A stretch of 64,000 nt of DNA from Paraburkholderia rhizosphaerae (GTDB lineage: Bacteria > Pseudomonadota > Gammaproteobacteria > Burkholderiales > Burkholderiaceae), in contig NZ_SORE01000013.1 in NCBI RefSeq assembly GCF_004366595.1, forward strand, positions 62,001 through 126,000, written 5' to 3'. The translations under genes were made by a program, and so were the position numbers. The notes beneath the pieces are model-generated. The model was not told where the DNA came from. It saw only the letters and a program-made list of their open reading frames with translations, and did not search any database. Shown piece by piece: positions 34,636 through 44,334 of the stretch (position 1 is its first letter; every line of letters begins with the position of its first letter).

Positions 34636-37017
34636 TCAGTAGTCGGCGCGCTCGCGATCGATGCGCATACCGCCATCGTGACGATGATGGCCTTCTTCGC
34701 TTGGCCGCTCACGCGCGATGCGCATCACATCAGGGTTGGTCCGCGCGCGCCGCATCACATTAGCCAGATGCACGCGATCGCTGACCTGAATGACAAAGCG
34801 CAGCACCGTCGACTCCTGCGTCTGATCTTCGTCCATCGCGATATGGACGATATTCGCATCGGCCGAGGTGATATCGGCCGCCACGCGCGCAAACACGCCC
34901 TTCGTGTTCTTCACGAGCACCTTGACCGCGACGTCGAACAGGCGCCCCGGCTGCGGCGCCCACGCGACATCGATCCAGCGGCCCGGATCGCGCCGGTGGA
35001 TGCGCTGCGCGACGCGGCAATCCGTGGTGTGAATCGCCATACCGAGGCCGATGCCGATATAGCCCATGATGTTGTCGCCCGGAATCGGCCGGCAGCACGC
35101 GGACAACTGCACCGACATGCCTTCGGTGCCAGTAATGACCACAGGCGGCGCATTGGTCGCCGCGTGCTCAGCACGCGGATGGCCGTCGTCGTCGCCGTCG
35201 TGGCCGCTCATCAACACTTCGATGCGTTTGGCCATCACCGCGGCGACCCGGCGACCCAAGCCGATATCGGCGAAGATTTCCTGGCGATTCTTGTTGCCCG
35301 TCCACTGCACGAGCTTTTCCCATGCTTCCGGCGTAACGTCGGCAAGCGACAACCCGTAGCCTTTCAACGACTGATCGACGAGCCGCTCGCCCAATTGCAC
35401 CGACTCATTGAGCCGCATCGTCTTCAGGTAGTGGCGAATCGCGGTACGCGCCTTGCCGGTGCGCACGAAGCCGAGCCACGCGGGGTTGGGCTTCGAATAC
35501 GGCGCGGTGATCACCTCGACGATGTCGCCGCTCTTCAGCTCCGTGCGCAACGGCAGCAATTCGTTGTTGATCTTCACCGCGACGCACTGATTGCCGAGGT
35601 CGCTGTGAATCGAATACGCAAAGTCGAGCGCGGTCGCACCACGCGGCAGCGCCATAATCTTGGACTTCGGCGTAAACACATAGACCGCATCCGGAAACAG
35701 ATCGATCTTCACATGCTCGAGGAACTCGCTCGAATCGCCGACCTCGCTTTGAATATCGAGCAACGACTTCAGCCATTGGTGCGCGCGCTTCTGCACATCG
35801 TTCAGATCCGCACCGCCGTTCTTGTACAGCCAGTGCGCGGCAACGCCCGCCTCCGCGATCTCATGCATCTTGCGTGTGCGCACCTGGAACTCGATTGGCG
35901 CACCGAACGGCCCGACGAGCGTGGTATGCAACGACTGATAGCCGTTGACCTTCGGAATCGCAATGTAGTCCTTGAATTTGCCCGGCACCGGCTTGTAGAG
36001 CGCATGCAGCGCGCCGATACACGTATAGCACTCGAGCGGACTCTCGACGACCACACGAAAACCGTACACATCGAGCACCTGGGAGAACGACAACTGCTTG
36101 TCGCGCATCTTCTTGTAGATACTGAAGATGGTCTTCTCCCGGCCGGTCACTTCCGCATCGAGCTTCGCTTCGCAAATGGCGCGCTGCACTGACTCGAGAA
36201 TCTTGCCCACCACTTCGCGCCGGTTGCCGCGCGCGGCCTTTACGGCCTTCTCGAGCGTTGCGTACCGATGCGGATTGAAGTTCGCGAAGCTCAGGTCCTG
36301 CAACTCGCGATACGTATTATTCAAACCCAGCCGATGCGCGATCGGCGCGTAGATATCGAGCGTCTCGCGCGCGACGCGCCGGCGCTTCTCGGGCGGCACC
36401 GCGCCGAGCGTGCGCATGTTATGCAGCCGATCCGCGAGCTTGACGAGAATCACGCGCACATCGCGTGCCATCGCGAGCAGCATCTTGCGGAAGTTCTCCG
36501 CCTGCGCTTCTTCGCGATTGCGAAACTCCATCTTGTCCAGTTTCGACAACCCGTCGACCAGTTCGGCGACCTTCGCGCCGAAGCGCTCGGCGAGCTCCGC
36601 CTTGGTCACCCCCTGGTCTTCCATCACGTCGTGCAGCAGCGCTGCCATGATCGACTGCGCGTCGAGCTTCCAGCCGGCGCAGATTTCCGCGACCGCAACC
36701 GGATGCGTGATGTAGGGTTCGCCGCTTTGACGATACTGCCCGAGGTGGGCTTCGTCGCTGAAGTGGAACGCCGCCTTGACGGCCTTGATGTCTTCCGGCG
36801 ACAGATAGCCGGATAACGCGGCGGTCAGCTTGGCGATCGAGACGACGTCGTGCCGGCGCGGCTGCTCCGGCGTGGCGGTCGGCCCGAACAGATGGCGAAA
36901 CGATTGTTCGAGGACCGCGTCGATGTACTTGCGTGCGGACGAAGGCGCTTCGGTATCGTGCGCGTCGTCCGTGTGGGATGCGACGTCCGACATGGAGGAC
37001 GAGGGATTCGAGCTCAT
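34636..37017 (-). CDS. spoT: Bifunctional (p)ppGpp synthetase/hydrolase SpoT
   Basis: A 793-residue stringent-response enzyme. The hydrolase HD domain is intact: PYITHPVAVAEICAGW and LLHDVMEDQGVT. The synthetase domain has GFRVVVESPLECYTCIGALH and DYIAIPKVNGYQSLHTTLVGP. A TGS domain follows (ALPRGATALDFAYSIHS), then a C-terminal ACT domain with VRFVIQVSDRVHLANVMRR. Retention of the HD residues shows both activities are likely. It is last of the rpoZ-side operon: yicC, gmk, rpoZ, spoT, the same order as in enterobacteria. Confidence 0.96.
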   Translation of the reverse strand: MSSNPSSSMSDVASHTDDAHDTEAPSSARKYIDAVLEQSFRHLFGPTATPEQPRRHDVVSIAKLTAALSGYLSPEDIKAVKAAFHFSDEAHLGQYRQSGEPYITHPVAVAEICAGWKLDAQSIMAALLHDVMEDQGVTKAELAERFGAKVAELVDGLSKLDKMEFRNREEAQAENFRKMLLAMARDVRVILVKLADRLHNMRTLGAVPPEKRRRVARETLDIYAPIAHRLGLNNTYRELQDLSFANFNPHRYATLEKAVKAARGNRREVVGKILESVQRAICEAKLDAEVTGREKTIFSIYKKMRDKQLSFSQVLDVYGFRVVVESPLECYTCIGALHALYKPVPGKFKDYIAIPKVNGYQSLHTTLVGPFGAPIEFQVRTRKMHEIAEAGVAAHWLYKNGGADLNDVQKRAHQWLKSLLDIQSEVGDSSEFLEHVKIDLFPDAVYVFTPKSKIMALPRGATALDFAYSIHSDLGNQCVAVKINNELLPLRTELKSGDIVEVITAPYSKPNPAWLGFVRTGKARTAIRHYLKTMRLNESVQLGERLVDQSLKGYGLSLADVTPEAWEKLVQWTGNKNRQEIFADIGLGRRVAAVMAKRIEVLMSGHDGDDDGHPRAEHAATNAPPVVITGTEGMSVQLSACCRPIPGDNIMGYIGIGLGMAIHTTDCRVAQRIHRRDPGRWIDVAWAPQPGRLFDVAVKVLVKNTKGVFARVAADITSADANIVHIAMDEDQTQESTVLRFVIQVSDRVHLANVMRRARTNPDVMRIARERPSEEGHHRHDGGMRIDRERADY

Positions 37018-37113
37018 GTCCGCCTCCTGATCGGGTTAATCGACGCTAGCGATGTGCAAGTCCGCACGCGTGGGTTCAACTACATGACATACGACAGCGA
37101 ACAAGGTACTCGC

Positions 37114-37317
37114 TTATACCGGCACCTTCTTCAGCATCTCGACGCCGACCTGGCCGGCCGCGATTTCACGCAGCGCGACAACGGTGGGCTTGTCGCGGCT
37201 TTCGATCTTCGGCGTGTGGCCTTGTGCGAGCTGACGCGCGCGGTACGTCGCGGCGAGCGCCAGCTCGAAGCGATTCGGGATCTGTTTCAGACAGTCTTCG
37301 ACGGTAATGCGGGCCAT
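37114..37317 (-). CDS. rpoZ: RNA polymerase omega subunit
   Basis: A 67-residue omega subunit. [33 protein letters not shown] is the typical N-terminal helix bundle. The C-terminus is [16 protein letters not shown]. Omega helps RNA polymerase assembly and, with beta', forms a ppGpp site in many proteobacteria, so its place beside spoT is meaningful. It lies 60 bp after gmk and 96 bp before spoT. Confidence 0.96.
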
Positions 37318-37377
37318 GTTGAAATTCCTTCTCTGGTTGTTGCTTATTCTACCTTATGTGTTCGAACTGACGCCCAG

Positions 37378-38061
37378 TCAGCCCGCGTGCGGCAGGTGGA
37401 TGCCAAGCTGCACGAACAGGTTCGTATGCCGAGCGTACTGCGATCCGAAGCGCAAACGCGTGGCGGCAACGAGGCACTGCAAATCGGCGAGTGCGCGATC
37501 GAAGTTTTCGTTGATCACGACAAACTCCGCTTCGGCCGCGTGCGCCATCTCGCCACCGGCCGCGAGCAGCCGCCGCGTAATGACGTTCGGCTCATCCTGG
37601 CCACGCTTTCTCAGACGCTCTTCGAGCGCTTCGAGCGACGGCGGCAGGATGAAAATCTCAACGGCATTGTGAAACTGGCGCTTCACCTGCTGCGCACCTT
37701 GCCAGTCGATTTCGAGCAGCACATCATGGCCGCTTTTCATTTGCTCTTCGATCCACAGCCGCGACGTGGCGTAGTAGTTGCCATGCACTTCCGCGCTCTC
37801 GAGAAACTCGCCGTCCGCATGGCGTTCGAGAAAGTCTTCGACGCTCGTGAAGTGGTAGTGCTCGCCGTCCTGCTCTTTAGGACGCGGCGGGCGCGTCGTG
37901 TACGAAATCGACAGGCGAATCGCCGAATCGCGTGCGAGCAGCGCATTGACGAGCGTCGATTTGCCCGCGCCGGACGGTGCGACAACCATGAACAGGTTGC
38001 CCGGATAGGCGCCCGCGTACGGATTGCGTGGCGCGTGGCTTTCGCGTGTATGGTCGGTCAT
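37378..38061 (-). CDS. gmk: Guanylate kinase
   Basis: A 227-residue kinase that makes GDP from GMP. The P-loop is APSGAGKST near residue 27, then SYTTRPPRPKEQDGEHY (GMP-binding), and VLLEIDWQGAQQVK. It is longer at the N-terminus than the 207-residue E. coli enzyme because the ATG at 38061 is used. A later start at MVVAPSG is possible but would remove the strand before the P-loop. It sits between yicC and rpoZ in one direction. Confidence 0.95.
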   Translation of the reverse strand: MTDHTRESHAPRNPYAGAYPGNLFMVVAPSGAGKSTLVNALLARDSAIRLSISYTTRPPRPKEQDGEHYHFTSVEDFLERHADGEFLESAEVHGNYYATSRLWIEEQMKSGHDVLLEIDWQGAQQVKRQFHNAVEIFILPPSLEALEERLRKRGQDEPNVITRRLLAAGGEMAHAAEAEFVVINENFDRALADLQCLVAATRLRFGSQYARHTNLFVQLGIHLPHAG

Positions 38062-38157
38062 GCCCGTAGCTCCTGCCTCTAACCTGCTTTTTGATCTGCG
38101 TTTCTGATCCGCGCGATGCAAGCGGCCGAAAAAATCCGCTTGCGAAAGCGTGCGTCT

Positions 38158-39081
38158 TTATTCGAGATTCTGCACCTGCTCGCGCATCTGCTCGATCAGC
38201 AGCTTCAACGTCATCGACGAGTCGGCAAGCTCTTTTGCCGCCGCCTTCGAGCCGAGCGTATTCGCTTCGCGATTGAGTTCCTGCATCATGAAGTCGAGCC
38301 GCTTGCCGACCTTGCCGCCCTTCTGGATCACATGGCGAGTCTCGTTCAGATGCGCGGTGAGTCGCGACAGTTCTTCGGCGATGTCGATGCGGATGCCGTA
38401 CATCGTCACTTCCTGACGGATGCGTTCGGCGATTTCCTCGCGCGACACGATGGTCGCAGCGGTATCGGGCGCCGCGACGCCGAGCGCTTCCTGCAAGCGT
38501 TCGACGATCTTCTGCTGATGCTTCGCGATCAACTCCGGCACGAGCGGGGTGATGCGCGTGACGATCGACTCCATCTCGGTGACGTTCGCCAGCAGCATCG
38601 TCGCAAGCTGCGCGCCTTCTCGCGCACGAACGTCGATCAGTTCGGCGATCGCCTGCTTGCCGCATTCAAGCACCGCGTCGCGCAGCACGTCGGCCGGCAC
38701 GCCACTTTCGGCGAGCACGCCGGGCCAGCGAAGAATCTCACCAGTACGCAGGCGCCCAGCCTGAGGAAACGCTTCGAGCACCGCGCGTTCCAGTCCGGCC
38801 AGCTGATCGAGCGCGTCGCGGTTCAATGCGCCGGCGTTGGCCGTCTGCTCGCTGCGCTGCAAGTTCACCCGAATGTCGACCTTGCCGCGCGACAGCTTGT
38901 TCATCAGCATTTCGCGTAGCGTCGGTTCGCAGACGCGCACATCTTCCGGCATGCGGAAGTTGAGATCGAGGAAGCGCGAGTTCACCGTGCGCAGTTCAAC
39001 CGACACGCTGACGCCGCCACTGCCGGAAGCCGCGGCGAGCTCGCGCGTGGCGCTCGCATAACCAGTCATGCTGTAGATCAT
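38158..39081 (-). CDS. yicC: YicC-family endoribonuclease
   Basis: A 307-residue YicC protein: MIYSMTGYASATREL at the start, ELRTVNSRFLDLNFRMPEDVR, and the C-terminal EELSRLTAHLNETRHVI, then GKRLDFMMQELNREANTLGSK. YicC proteins are ring-forming ribonucleases. It is the first gene of the group that continues with gmk, rpoZ and spoT, divergent from rph. Confidence 0.94.
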   Translation of the reverse strand: MIYSMTGYASATRELAAASGSGGVSVSVELRTVNSRFLDLNFRMPEDVRVCEPTLREMLMNKLSRGKVDIRVNLQRSEQTANAGALNRDALDQLAGLERAVLEAFPQAGRLRTGEILRWPGVLAESGVPADVLRDAVLECGKQAIAELIDVRAREGAQLATMLLANVTEMESIVTRITPLVPELIAKHQQKIVERLQEALGVAAPDTAATIVSREEIAERIRQEVTMYGIRIDIAEELSRLTAHLNETRHVIQKGGKVGKRLDFMMQELNREANTLGSKAAAKELADSSMTLKLLIEQMREQVQNLE

Positions 39082-39278
39082 CGTTCGTCTCGCGAAGATG
39101 GGCGTGCGGCGATGCGCACCGCCCGGGATGCGGGTCGCCCGGCGTGTACGAGACGCGAGGCGGGGAACGCGCATTATCCCATTTTTGGCGAAAGTGCCCG
39201 TCAGACGTGCGTCTGCGGCCAGTGCCGGGATCGGCGGTAAAATCGACCTTTCCCGAGCGCCTCCTTCCGACCACCACG

Positions 39279-40019
39279 ATGAACGACACCACGATCCGCC
39301 CGAGCGGCCGCCGCGCCGACCAGCTACGCGACGTAAGCATCACGCGCCATTACACGAAACATGCCGAAGGCTCCGTCCTGATCGAATTCGGCGACACCAA
39401 GGTGATCTGCACCGCAAGCATCGCCGAACAGGTGCCAGCGTTCTTGCGCGATCGCGGCCAGGGCTGGCTCACGGCCGAATACGGCATGCTGCCGCGCGCG
39501 ACGCATACGCGCAGCGACCGTGAGGCGGCACGCGGCAAACAGACCGGCCGCACGCAGGAAATTCAACGCTTGATCGGCCGCGCGTTGCGCTCGGTATTCG
39601 ATCTCGAGCGACTCGGGCCGCGCACGCTGCATATCGATTGCGACGTGATTCAGGCGGACGGTGGCACGCGGACTGCAAGCATCACCGGCGCGTTCGTCGC
39701 GGCGCACGATGCGGTTGCGAAGCTGCTTGCCACCGGCCGCATCGAATCGTCGCCGATCACCGACTACGTCGCGGCGATCTCGGTCGGCGTGTTCGATGGC
39801 CTGCCGGTGCTCGATCTCGACTACGACGAAGACTCGCAGTGCGATACGGACATGAATGTCGTGATGACCGGCGATGGCGGCTTCGTCGAAATACAGGGCA
39901 CCGCGGAAGGCGAGCCGTTTACGCGCGACGAAATGAATGCGCTGCTCGATCTCGCGCAAAGCGGCATCGACACACTGATCGCGAAGCAGAAGGAAGCGTT
40001 GGAGCTACACGGTGAATGA
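39279..40019 (+). CDS. rph: Ribonuclease PH
   Basis: A 246-residue phosphorolytic 3'-5' exoribonuclease that trims tRNA 3' ends. RPSGRRADQLRDVSITRHYTKHAEGSVLIEFG is the standard N-terminus. QEIQRLIGRALRSVFDLE and DCDVIQADGGTRTASITGA are the phosphate- and RNA-binding blocks. The start is the ATG at 39279; it overlaps rdgB by eight bases at the end. Confidence 0.96.
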   Translation: MNDTTIRPSGRRADQLRDVSITRHYTKHAEGSVLIEFGDTKVICTASIAEQVPAFLRDRGQGWLTAEYGMLPRATHTRSDREAARGKQTGRTQEIQRLIGRALRSVFDLERLGPRTLHIDCDVIQADGGTRTASITGAFVAAHDAVAKLLATGRIESSPITDYVAAISVGVFDGLPVLDLDYDEDSQCDTDMNVVMTGDGGFVEIQGTAEGEPFTRDEMNALLDLAQSGIDTLIAKQKEALELHGE

Positions 40020-40659
40020 TCGTCAGGCAACCAGCGGCGGCGATGCGGTGAAGCCGACGCTGGGCAAGGTGGTGCTCGCATCGAACAACGCGGGCAAGTT
40101 GCGCGAGTTCGCGGCGTTGCTGGACGCCGCGGGAATCGAACTGATTGCGCAGGGCACGCTCAACGTGCCTGAAGCGGAAGAACCTCACCCGACGTTTGTC
40201 GAGAATGCATTGGCGAAGGCGCGTCATGCGGCGAAGCTCACCGGGCTGCCTGCGCTCGCCGACGATTCCGGCCTGTGCGTGCGCGCGTTGCGCGGTGCAC
40301 CGGGCGTCTATTCGGCGCGCTATGCGCAGCTTGCCGGCGGTGAGAAAAGCGACGCCGCGAACAATGCGCGGCTTGTCGCGCAACTTGCCGATGTCGCGGA
40401 TCGTCGCGCGTATTACTTTTGCGTGCTCGTCCTCGTGCGCGCGGCCGACGACCCGGAGCCGCTGATCGCCGAAGGGCGCTGGCAAGGTGAGATCGTCGAT
40501 GCGCCGCGCGGCGCGCATGGCTTCGGCTACGATCCGCATTTCTTTATTCCTGCGCTCGACGCGACGGCCGCCGAGCTCGAACCGTCAGTGAAGAACGCGA
40601 CCAGTCACCGCGCGATCGCGCTGCGGCATCTGCTCGCGCGGCTCGAGGAGGAAGCGTGA
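40012..40659 (+). CDS. rdgB: dITP/XTP pyrophosphatase (Ham1 family)
   Basis: A 215-residue nucleotide-pool sanitising enzyme that hydrolyses dITP and XTP. LASNNAGKLREFAALL begins the fold, then TFVENALAKARHAA, ADDSGLCVRALRGAPGVYSARYA, and GFGYDPHFFIP. The start is a GTG within the end of rph (eight-base overlap). It is four-base overlapped by hemW (GTGA). Confidence 0.95.
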   Translation: MNDRQATSGGDAVKPTLGKVVLASNNAGKLREFAALLDAAGIELIAQGTLNVPEAEEPHPTFVENALAKARHAAKLTGLPALADDSGLCVRALRGAPGVYSARYAQLAGGEKSDAANNARLVAQLADVADRRAYYFCVLVLVRAADDPEPLIAEGRWQGEIVDAPRGAHGFGYDPHFFIPALDATAAELEPSVKNATSHRAIALRHLLARLEEEA

Positions 40660-41876
40660 GCGCGACGCCCTCCAGCGGCGGCACCGGCGTGATCCAGGCC
40701 TTCACCGCACCGGGCAGCATTCGCCTCACGTCGCTGCCGCCGCTCGCGCTTTACGTGCACTTCCCCTGGTGCGTGCGCAAGTGCCCGTACTGCGATTTCA
40801 ATTCGCACGAATGGAAAGGCGACCGTTTTCCGGAAGACGATTACCTCGACGCGTTGCGTGCTGACCTCGAACACGCGTTGCCGCTCGTCTGGGGCCGCCA
40901 GGTGCATACGGTGTTTATCGGCGGCGGCACGCCTAGCCTGCTGTCGGCGCCGGGGCTCGACCGGCTGCTGTCCGACGTACGCGCGCTGCTGCCGCTCGAC
41001 GCCGATGCCGAGATCACGCTCGAAGCGAACCCCGGCACGTTCGAAGCCGCAAAGTTCGCGCAGTTTCGCGACAGTGGCGTCAACCGGTTGTCGGTGGGCA
41101 TCCAGAGCTTCAACGAAACACATCTGAAAGCGCTCGGCCGCATTCACGATGCGACGCAGGCGCGTCATGCGGTCGAAGTCGCCGCGCGCACGTTCGACAA
41201 CTTCAATCTCGACCTGATGTTCGCGTTGCCGCAGCAAACGCTCGCCGAATGTCAGGCGGATGTCGAAACAGCGCTGTCTTACGCGCCGCCGCATTTATCG
41301 CTGTATCACCTGACGCTTGAGCCGAACACGCTGTTCGCGAAGTTTCCGCCGCCGCTGCCCGACGACGACGCGTCCGCCGACATGCAGGACTGGATCCACG
41401 AACGCACGGCTGAAGCGGGCTACGAGCGCTACGAAGTGTCCGCGTATGCGAAGCCGCATCGGCAATGCAAGCACAATCTGAACTACTGGCGTTTCGGCGA
41501 CTATCTCGGCATCGGCGCAGGCGCGCACACGAAGCTTTCGTTTCCGAACCGGATCATGCGGCAGATGCGCTACAAACATCCGTCGACGTTTATCGAAGAA
41601 GCAAAGGCTGGCCGCGCGGTGCAGGAAGAGCACGAAGTCGGCACGCGCGATCTGCCGTTCGAGTTCATGCTGAACGCGCTGCGACTCGTCGCGGGCTTTC
41701 CGGTGCACCGCTTTGTCGAGCGCACCGGGTTGCCGATGACGTCGATCGAACCCGCGTTGCAGGAAGCGGAACGACGCAAGCTGATCACACGGGACTACGA
41801 GAAGATCGCGCCGACGCCGCTGGGTCAGGCGTTTCTGAACGATTTGCAGGCGTTGTTTCTGAAAGAATCACAATAA
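40656..41876 (+). CDS. hemW: HemW, radical SAM heme chaperone
   Basis: A 406-residue radical SAM protein. The cluster-binding CxxxCxxC is in PWCVRKCPYCDF, followed by GGGTPSLL and SVGIQSFNETHLKALGR. The C-terminal part has HRQCKHNLNYWRFGDYLGIGAGAH. The group was once named oxygen-independent coproporphyrinogen oxidase, but HemW members bind and deliver heme. The start is a GTG coupled to the rdgB stop. Confidence 0.94.
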   Translation: MSATPSSGGTGVIQAFTAPGSIRLTSLPPLALYVHFPWCVRKCPYCDFNSHEWKGDRFPEDDYLDALRADLEHALPLVWGRQVHTVFIGGGTPSLLSAPGLDRLLSDVRALLPLDADAEITLEANPGTFEAAKFAQFRDSGVNRLSVGIQSFNETHLKALGRIHDATQARHAVEVAARTFDNFNLDLMFALPQQTLAECQADVETALSYAPPHLSLYHLTLEPNTLFAKFPPPLPDDDASADMQDWIHERTAEAGYERYEVSAYAKPHRQCKHNLNYWRFGDYLGIGAGAHTKLSFPNRIMRQMRYKHPSTFIEEAKAGRAVQEEHEVGTRDLPFEFMLNALRLVAGFPVHRFVERTGLPMTSIEPALQEAERRKLITRDYEKIAPTPLGQAFLNDLQALFLKESQ

Positions 41877-41928
41877 GCGACCGACGCACTGGGGCCGGCG
41901 CCGCATTTCAGGTTACAATTTCGGGCTC

Positions 41929-42018
41929 GGAGGGCTGGCAGAGCGGTTGAATGCACCGGTCTTGAAAACCGGCAAGGCTTTACGGCCTTCGTGGGTTCGA
42001 ATCCCACGCCCTCCGCCA
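41929..42018 (+). tRNA. tRNA-Ser (TGA), site of the island insertion
   Basis: Class II tRNA of 90 bases. Acceptor GGAGGGC / GCCCTCC, anticodon loop CTTGAAA (anticodon TGA), a long variable arm, T-loop GGTTCGAATCC and encoded CCA. Its 3' end (42005-42018) is part of the left attachment repeat, and the insertion keeps the tRNA whole. Confidence 0.96.
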
Positions 42019-42019
42019 G
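42005..42019 (+). repeat. attL direct repeat
   Basis: CACGCCCTCCGCCAG at the 3' end of tRNA-Ser, repeated exactly at 51452-51466. Confidence 0.85.
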
Positions 42020-42154
42020 GACAGCTTATCCATTCAATCTGAATCGGTCTGAATCAATCGGGCAAACGCCCACCAGGCAAGGCGCTCCGCCAGAATCGCC
42101 CTCTGAAATCCCTCGGAATCGGTTGCCATCAGTCGCCAATAATCGTAAAGTTTT

Positions 42155-42174
42155 TGGTGGGCTAGATGGTGGGT
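42155..42174 (+). promoter_or_regulatory. Left integrase arm-site pair
   Basis: TGGTGGGC (42155) and TGGTGGGT (42167) as direct repeats starting 12 bp apart. The same pair with the same spacing is found near the right end (51381 and 51393). Their place, 136 bp inside attL, fits arm-type integrase binding sites. Confidence 0.6.
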
Positions 42175-42193
42175 TACAAAAACGGGGCCGAAA

Positions 42194-43432
42194 ATGCCAA
42201 AGATCGCAAGGGAGCTAGGCGCGCTGGCCGTATCGCGCTTATCGAAGCCGGGTTCGCATGCAGTGGGGCACGTGGCCGGCCTTGCACTACAAATTTCCGC
42301 GACTGGCGCACGTTCGTGGATATTGCGCGTTACCGTTGGCGACCGCCGGCGGGAAATCGGCCTAGGTGCATACCCAGGCGTCTCGCTAAAGGAGGCCCAG
42401 GAGAAAGCCCAAGCCAAGCGCGACGAGATCGCGGCAGGCATCGACCCCGTGCTTGAGCGGAGGGCGGCTGCGAGCCGGCTAAGGGCTGACCAAGCGATGG
42501 AAGTGACCTTCGAAGAGGCCGCTGGGCGCTTCATCAAAGCCAAGTCGCCAGAGTGGAGCAACCCGAAGCACGCGAAGCAATGGACCAATACGCTGACCGA
42601 GTACGCCTATCCAGTAATCGGCCCGATGCAGGTTCGCCACGTAACGCGTGCACACGTCGTTTCGATCCTAGAGCCGATCTGGACAGAGAAAACTGAAACG
42701 GCCTCGCGCGTTCGTGGCCGCGTCGAACAGGTACTTGATTGGGCGCGAGTCAAGGGACTGCGCGACGACGGTGTGAACCCGGCAGCATGGCGCGGCAACC
42801 TCGACAAGGTGCTGTCATCGCCGAAGAAGACGAAGCGCGTGCGCAATCACCCCGCGCTGCCAATTATGCAGATGGGCGACTTCATGGTGACACTCCGCAC
42901 GACAGATGGCATCAGCGCACGATGCCTGGAGTTCACGATATTGACCGTTGCGCGGTCGGGCGAATCGCGTTTCGCGCAATGGCCGGAAATCGACCTGAAA
43001 AAGGCTATCTGGACCGTGCCGGCCGAGCGCATGAAAGCAAAAAAGGAGCACCGTGTGCCGCTTTCGCCTGCGGCGGTAGCATTGTTGGAAACGCTAGAGC
43101 GTAACGACAAGACAGACCTGATTTTTCCCGGCCCGCGGACGAATGCCGCGCTGAGCGACATGTCGTTACTTGCGATCATGCGCAAACGGCAGCTGGAGGC
43201 GACGCCTCACGGCTTTCGTTCGACGTTCCGGGATTGGGCGAGCGAGTACACAAACTATCCGCGCGAGCTGGCAGAGGTCGCACTAGCGCACCTAAAAGGC
43301 GATGCGACAGAGGCTGCGTACTGGCGCGGTGACGTTCTGGAGAAGCGCCGGCAGATGATGGTTGATTGGGCCGATTTCATCGCAAAGCCAGTAAAGAGCA
43401 ACGAAGCTGCACCGGCCGACGAGGCTGGTTGA
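42194..43432 (+). CDS. Tyrosine integrase, P4 type
   Basis: A 412-residue tyrosine recombinase that inserts and excises the island. The N-terminal DUF4102-like part has GLALQISATGARSWILRVTVGDRRREIGLGAYPGVSLKEAQ. The core binding domain follows from about residue 105. Catalytic residues are Arg in TVARSGESR, His-Xaa-Xaa-Arg in PHGFRSTF, a second His in LAHLKGD and the Tyr in EAAYWRGD. It is adjacent to attL and reads away from the tRNA, the usual arrangement for tRNA-site integrases. The start has a weak binding site. Confidence 0.95.
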   Translation: MPKIARELGALAVSRLSKPGSHAVGHVAGLALQISATGARSWILRVTVGDRRREIGLGAYPGVSLKEAQEKAQAKRDEIAAGIDPVLERRAAASRLRADQAMEVTFEEAAGRFIKAKSPEWSNPKHAKQWTNTLTEYAYPVIGPMQVRHVTRAHVVSILEPIWTEKTETASRVRGRVEQVLDWARVKGLRDDGVNPAAWRGNLDKVLSSPKKTKRVRNHPALPIMQMGDFMVTLRTTDGISARCLEFTILTVARSGESRFAQWPEIDLKKAIWTVPAERMKAKKEHRVPLSPAAVALLETLERNDKTDLIFPGPRTNAALSDMSLLAIMRKRQLEATPHGFRSTFRDWASEYTNYPRELAEVALAHLKGDATEAAYWRGDVLEKRRQMMVDWADFIAKPVKSNEAAPADEAG

Positions 43433-43566
43433 AGGTTTGCCGCGCATAGCTCGACGGGGCGAATACCGGGTGCCCTACCCGGCTGGCGCGCATCCCTTAT
43501 AGGGCTTTCCTTAACGTAGCAATGTACAAACATATCCCGGAATTTGGTAGCGAGGAAGGCCATCCG

Positions 43567-44325
43567 ATGTGGGAGTTGGGCATCGGCTTGGTCGTCTCGG
43601 ACGCACAAAACTTCTGTCAGCCTGAATGGCATGGCTTTGATGTTCGGGCCAATGTATCGGACATGTTCGCACTGTCGATGTTTGCCCAGGCGCTTGAGGA
43701 TTTTGTCAATTCAAAGATGGAAGAAGAGGCTCGCGAGTCTGGAAACGAATTTACACCCACTCGTGGCAAACACTGGAACATGAGGCTGGGGATGACCCAA
43801 GCAGTTGCGTCCGACTTGCCGAGCCCATATCGCGATTGCGTAGCGTCGAGCACGCGCGATGACGAAAATCCGTTCTACAACGCTGAAGGCAACCCCTTGC
43901 TTATCATGATGCTTGCAGCACAGACTTTGGCTTCAGCAGACGCAGCGGCAGAACACATTGTTGCGGGTCGGGGGCTCGAGGCGATGCAACGATTCGAGCT
44001 CGCCGCGCTATCCCTAGCTGAAGCGTCCAGGTTTGCGGGACATCAGGAAGCCGCCAGATTTGAAAGAATGGCAGAAGCGAAGAATAGAGCCAAGCGAGCA
44101 GCGCAAGGCGGCATGGCCCGTGCGGAAAGGTACGCGGCGACCAAGAAATGGGTCCTTGAACGGTATCTTGAGCGCACTTGGCCTTCGGATAGGCAAGCCG
44201 CGCTATCGATATACGAAGGTGCGTATAGCTATTCGGTCGCGATTGACCAGAAGATAAGCGAAGACCGGGCGTTCAATACCGTCTACGACTGGATACGCCG
44301 CGCACGGGATGAAAAGCCGGAATAG
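43567..44325 (+). CDS. Unknown island cargo protein
   Basis: A 252-residue protein (start MWELGIGLVVSDAQNF) with no family I recognise. The start is chosen because GAGGAAGG lies seven bases before this ATG; an in-frame ATG 45 bases upstream lacks such a site. The N-terminal third is mixed. The middle (about residues 115-200) is Ala-rich and helical, with a possible coiled coil (ERMAEAKNRAKRAAQGGMARAERYA). The C-terminal third has a DEDRAFNTVYDW-like helix. No membrane segment or signal peptide. GC is lower than in the neighbours. Cargo between integrase and AlpA in such islands is often anti-phage, but nothing here proves that. Confidence 0.7.
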   Translation: MWELGIGLVVSDAQNFCQPEWHGFDVRANVSDMFALSMFAQALEDFVNSKMEEEARESGNEFTPTRGKHWNMRLGMTQAVASDLPSPYRDCVASSTRDDENPFYNAEGNPLLIMMLAAQTLASADAAAEHIVAGRGLEAMQRFELAALSLAEASRFAGHQEAARFERMAEAKNRAKRAAQGGMARAERYAATKKWVLERYLERTWPSDRQAALSIYEGAYSYSVAIDQKISEDRAFNTVYDWIRRARDEKPE

Positions 44326-44334
44326 GTCGTTGCT

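Noticed and set aside
34594..36192. Long plus-strand frame opposite spoT
   Set aside because: Shadow of spoT without any recognisable domain or binding site.
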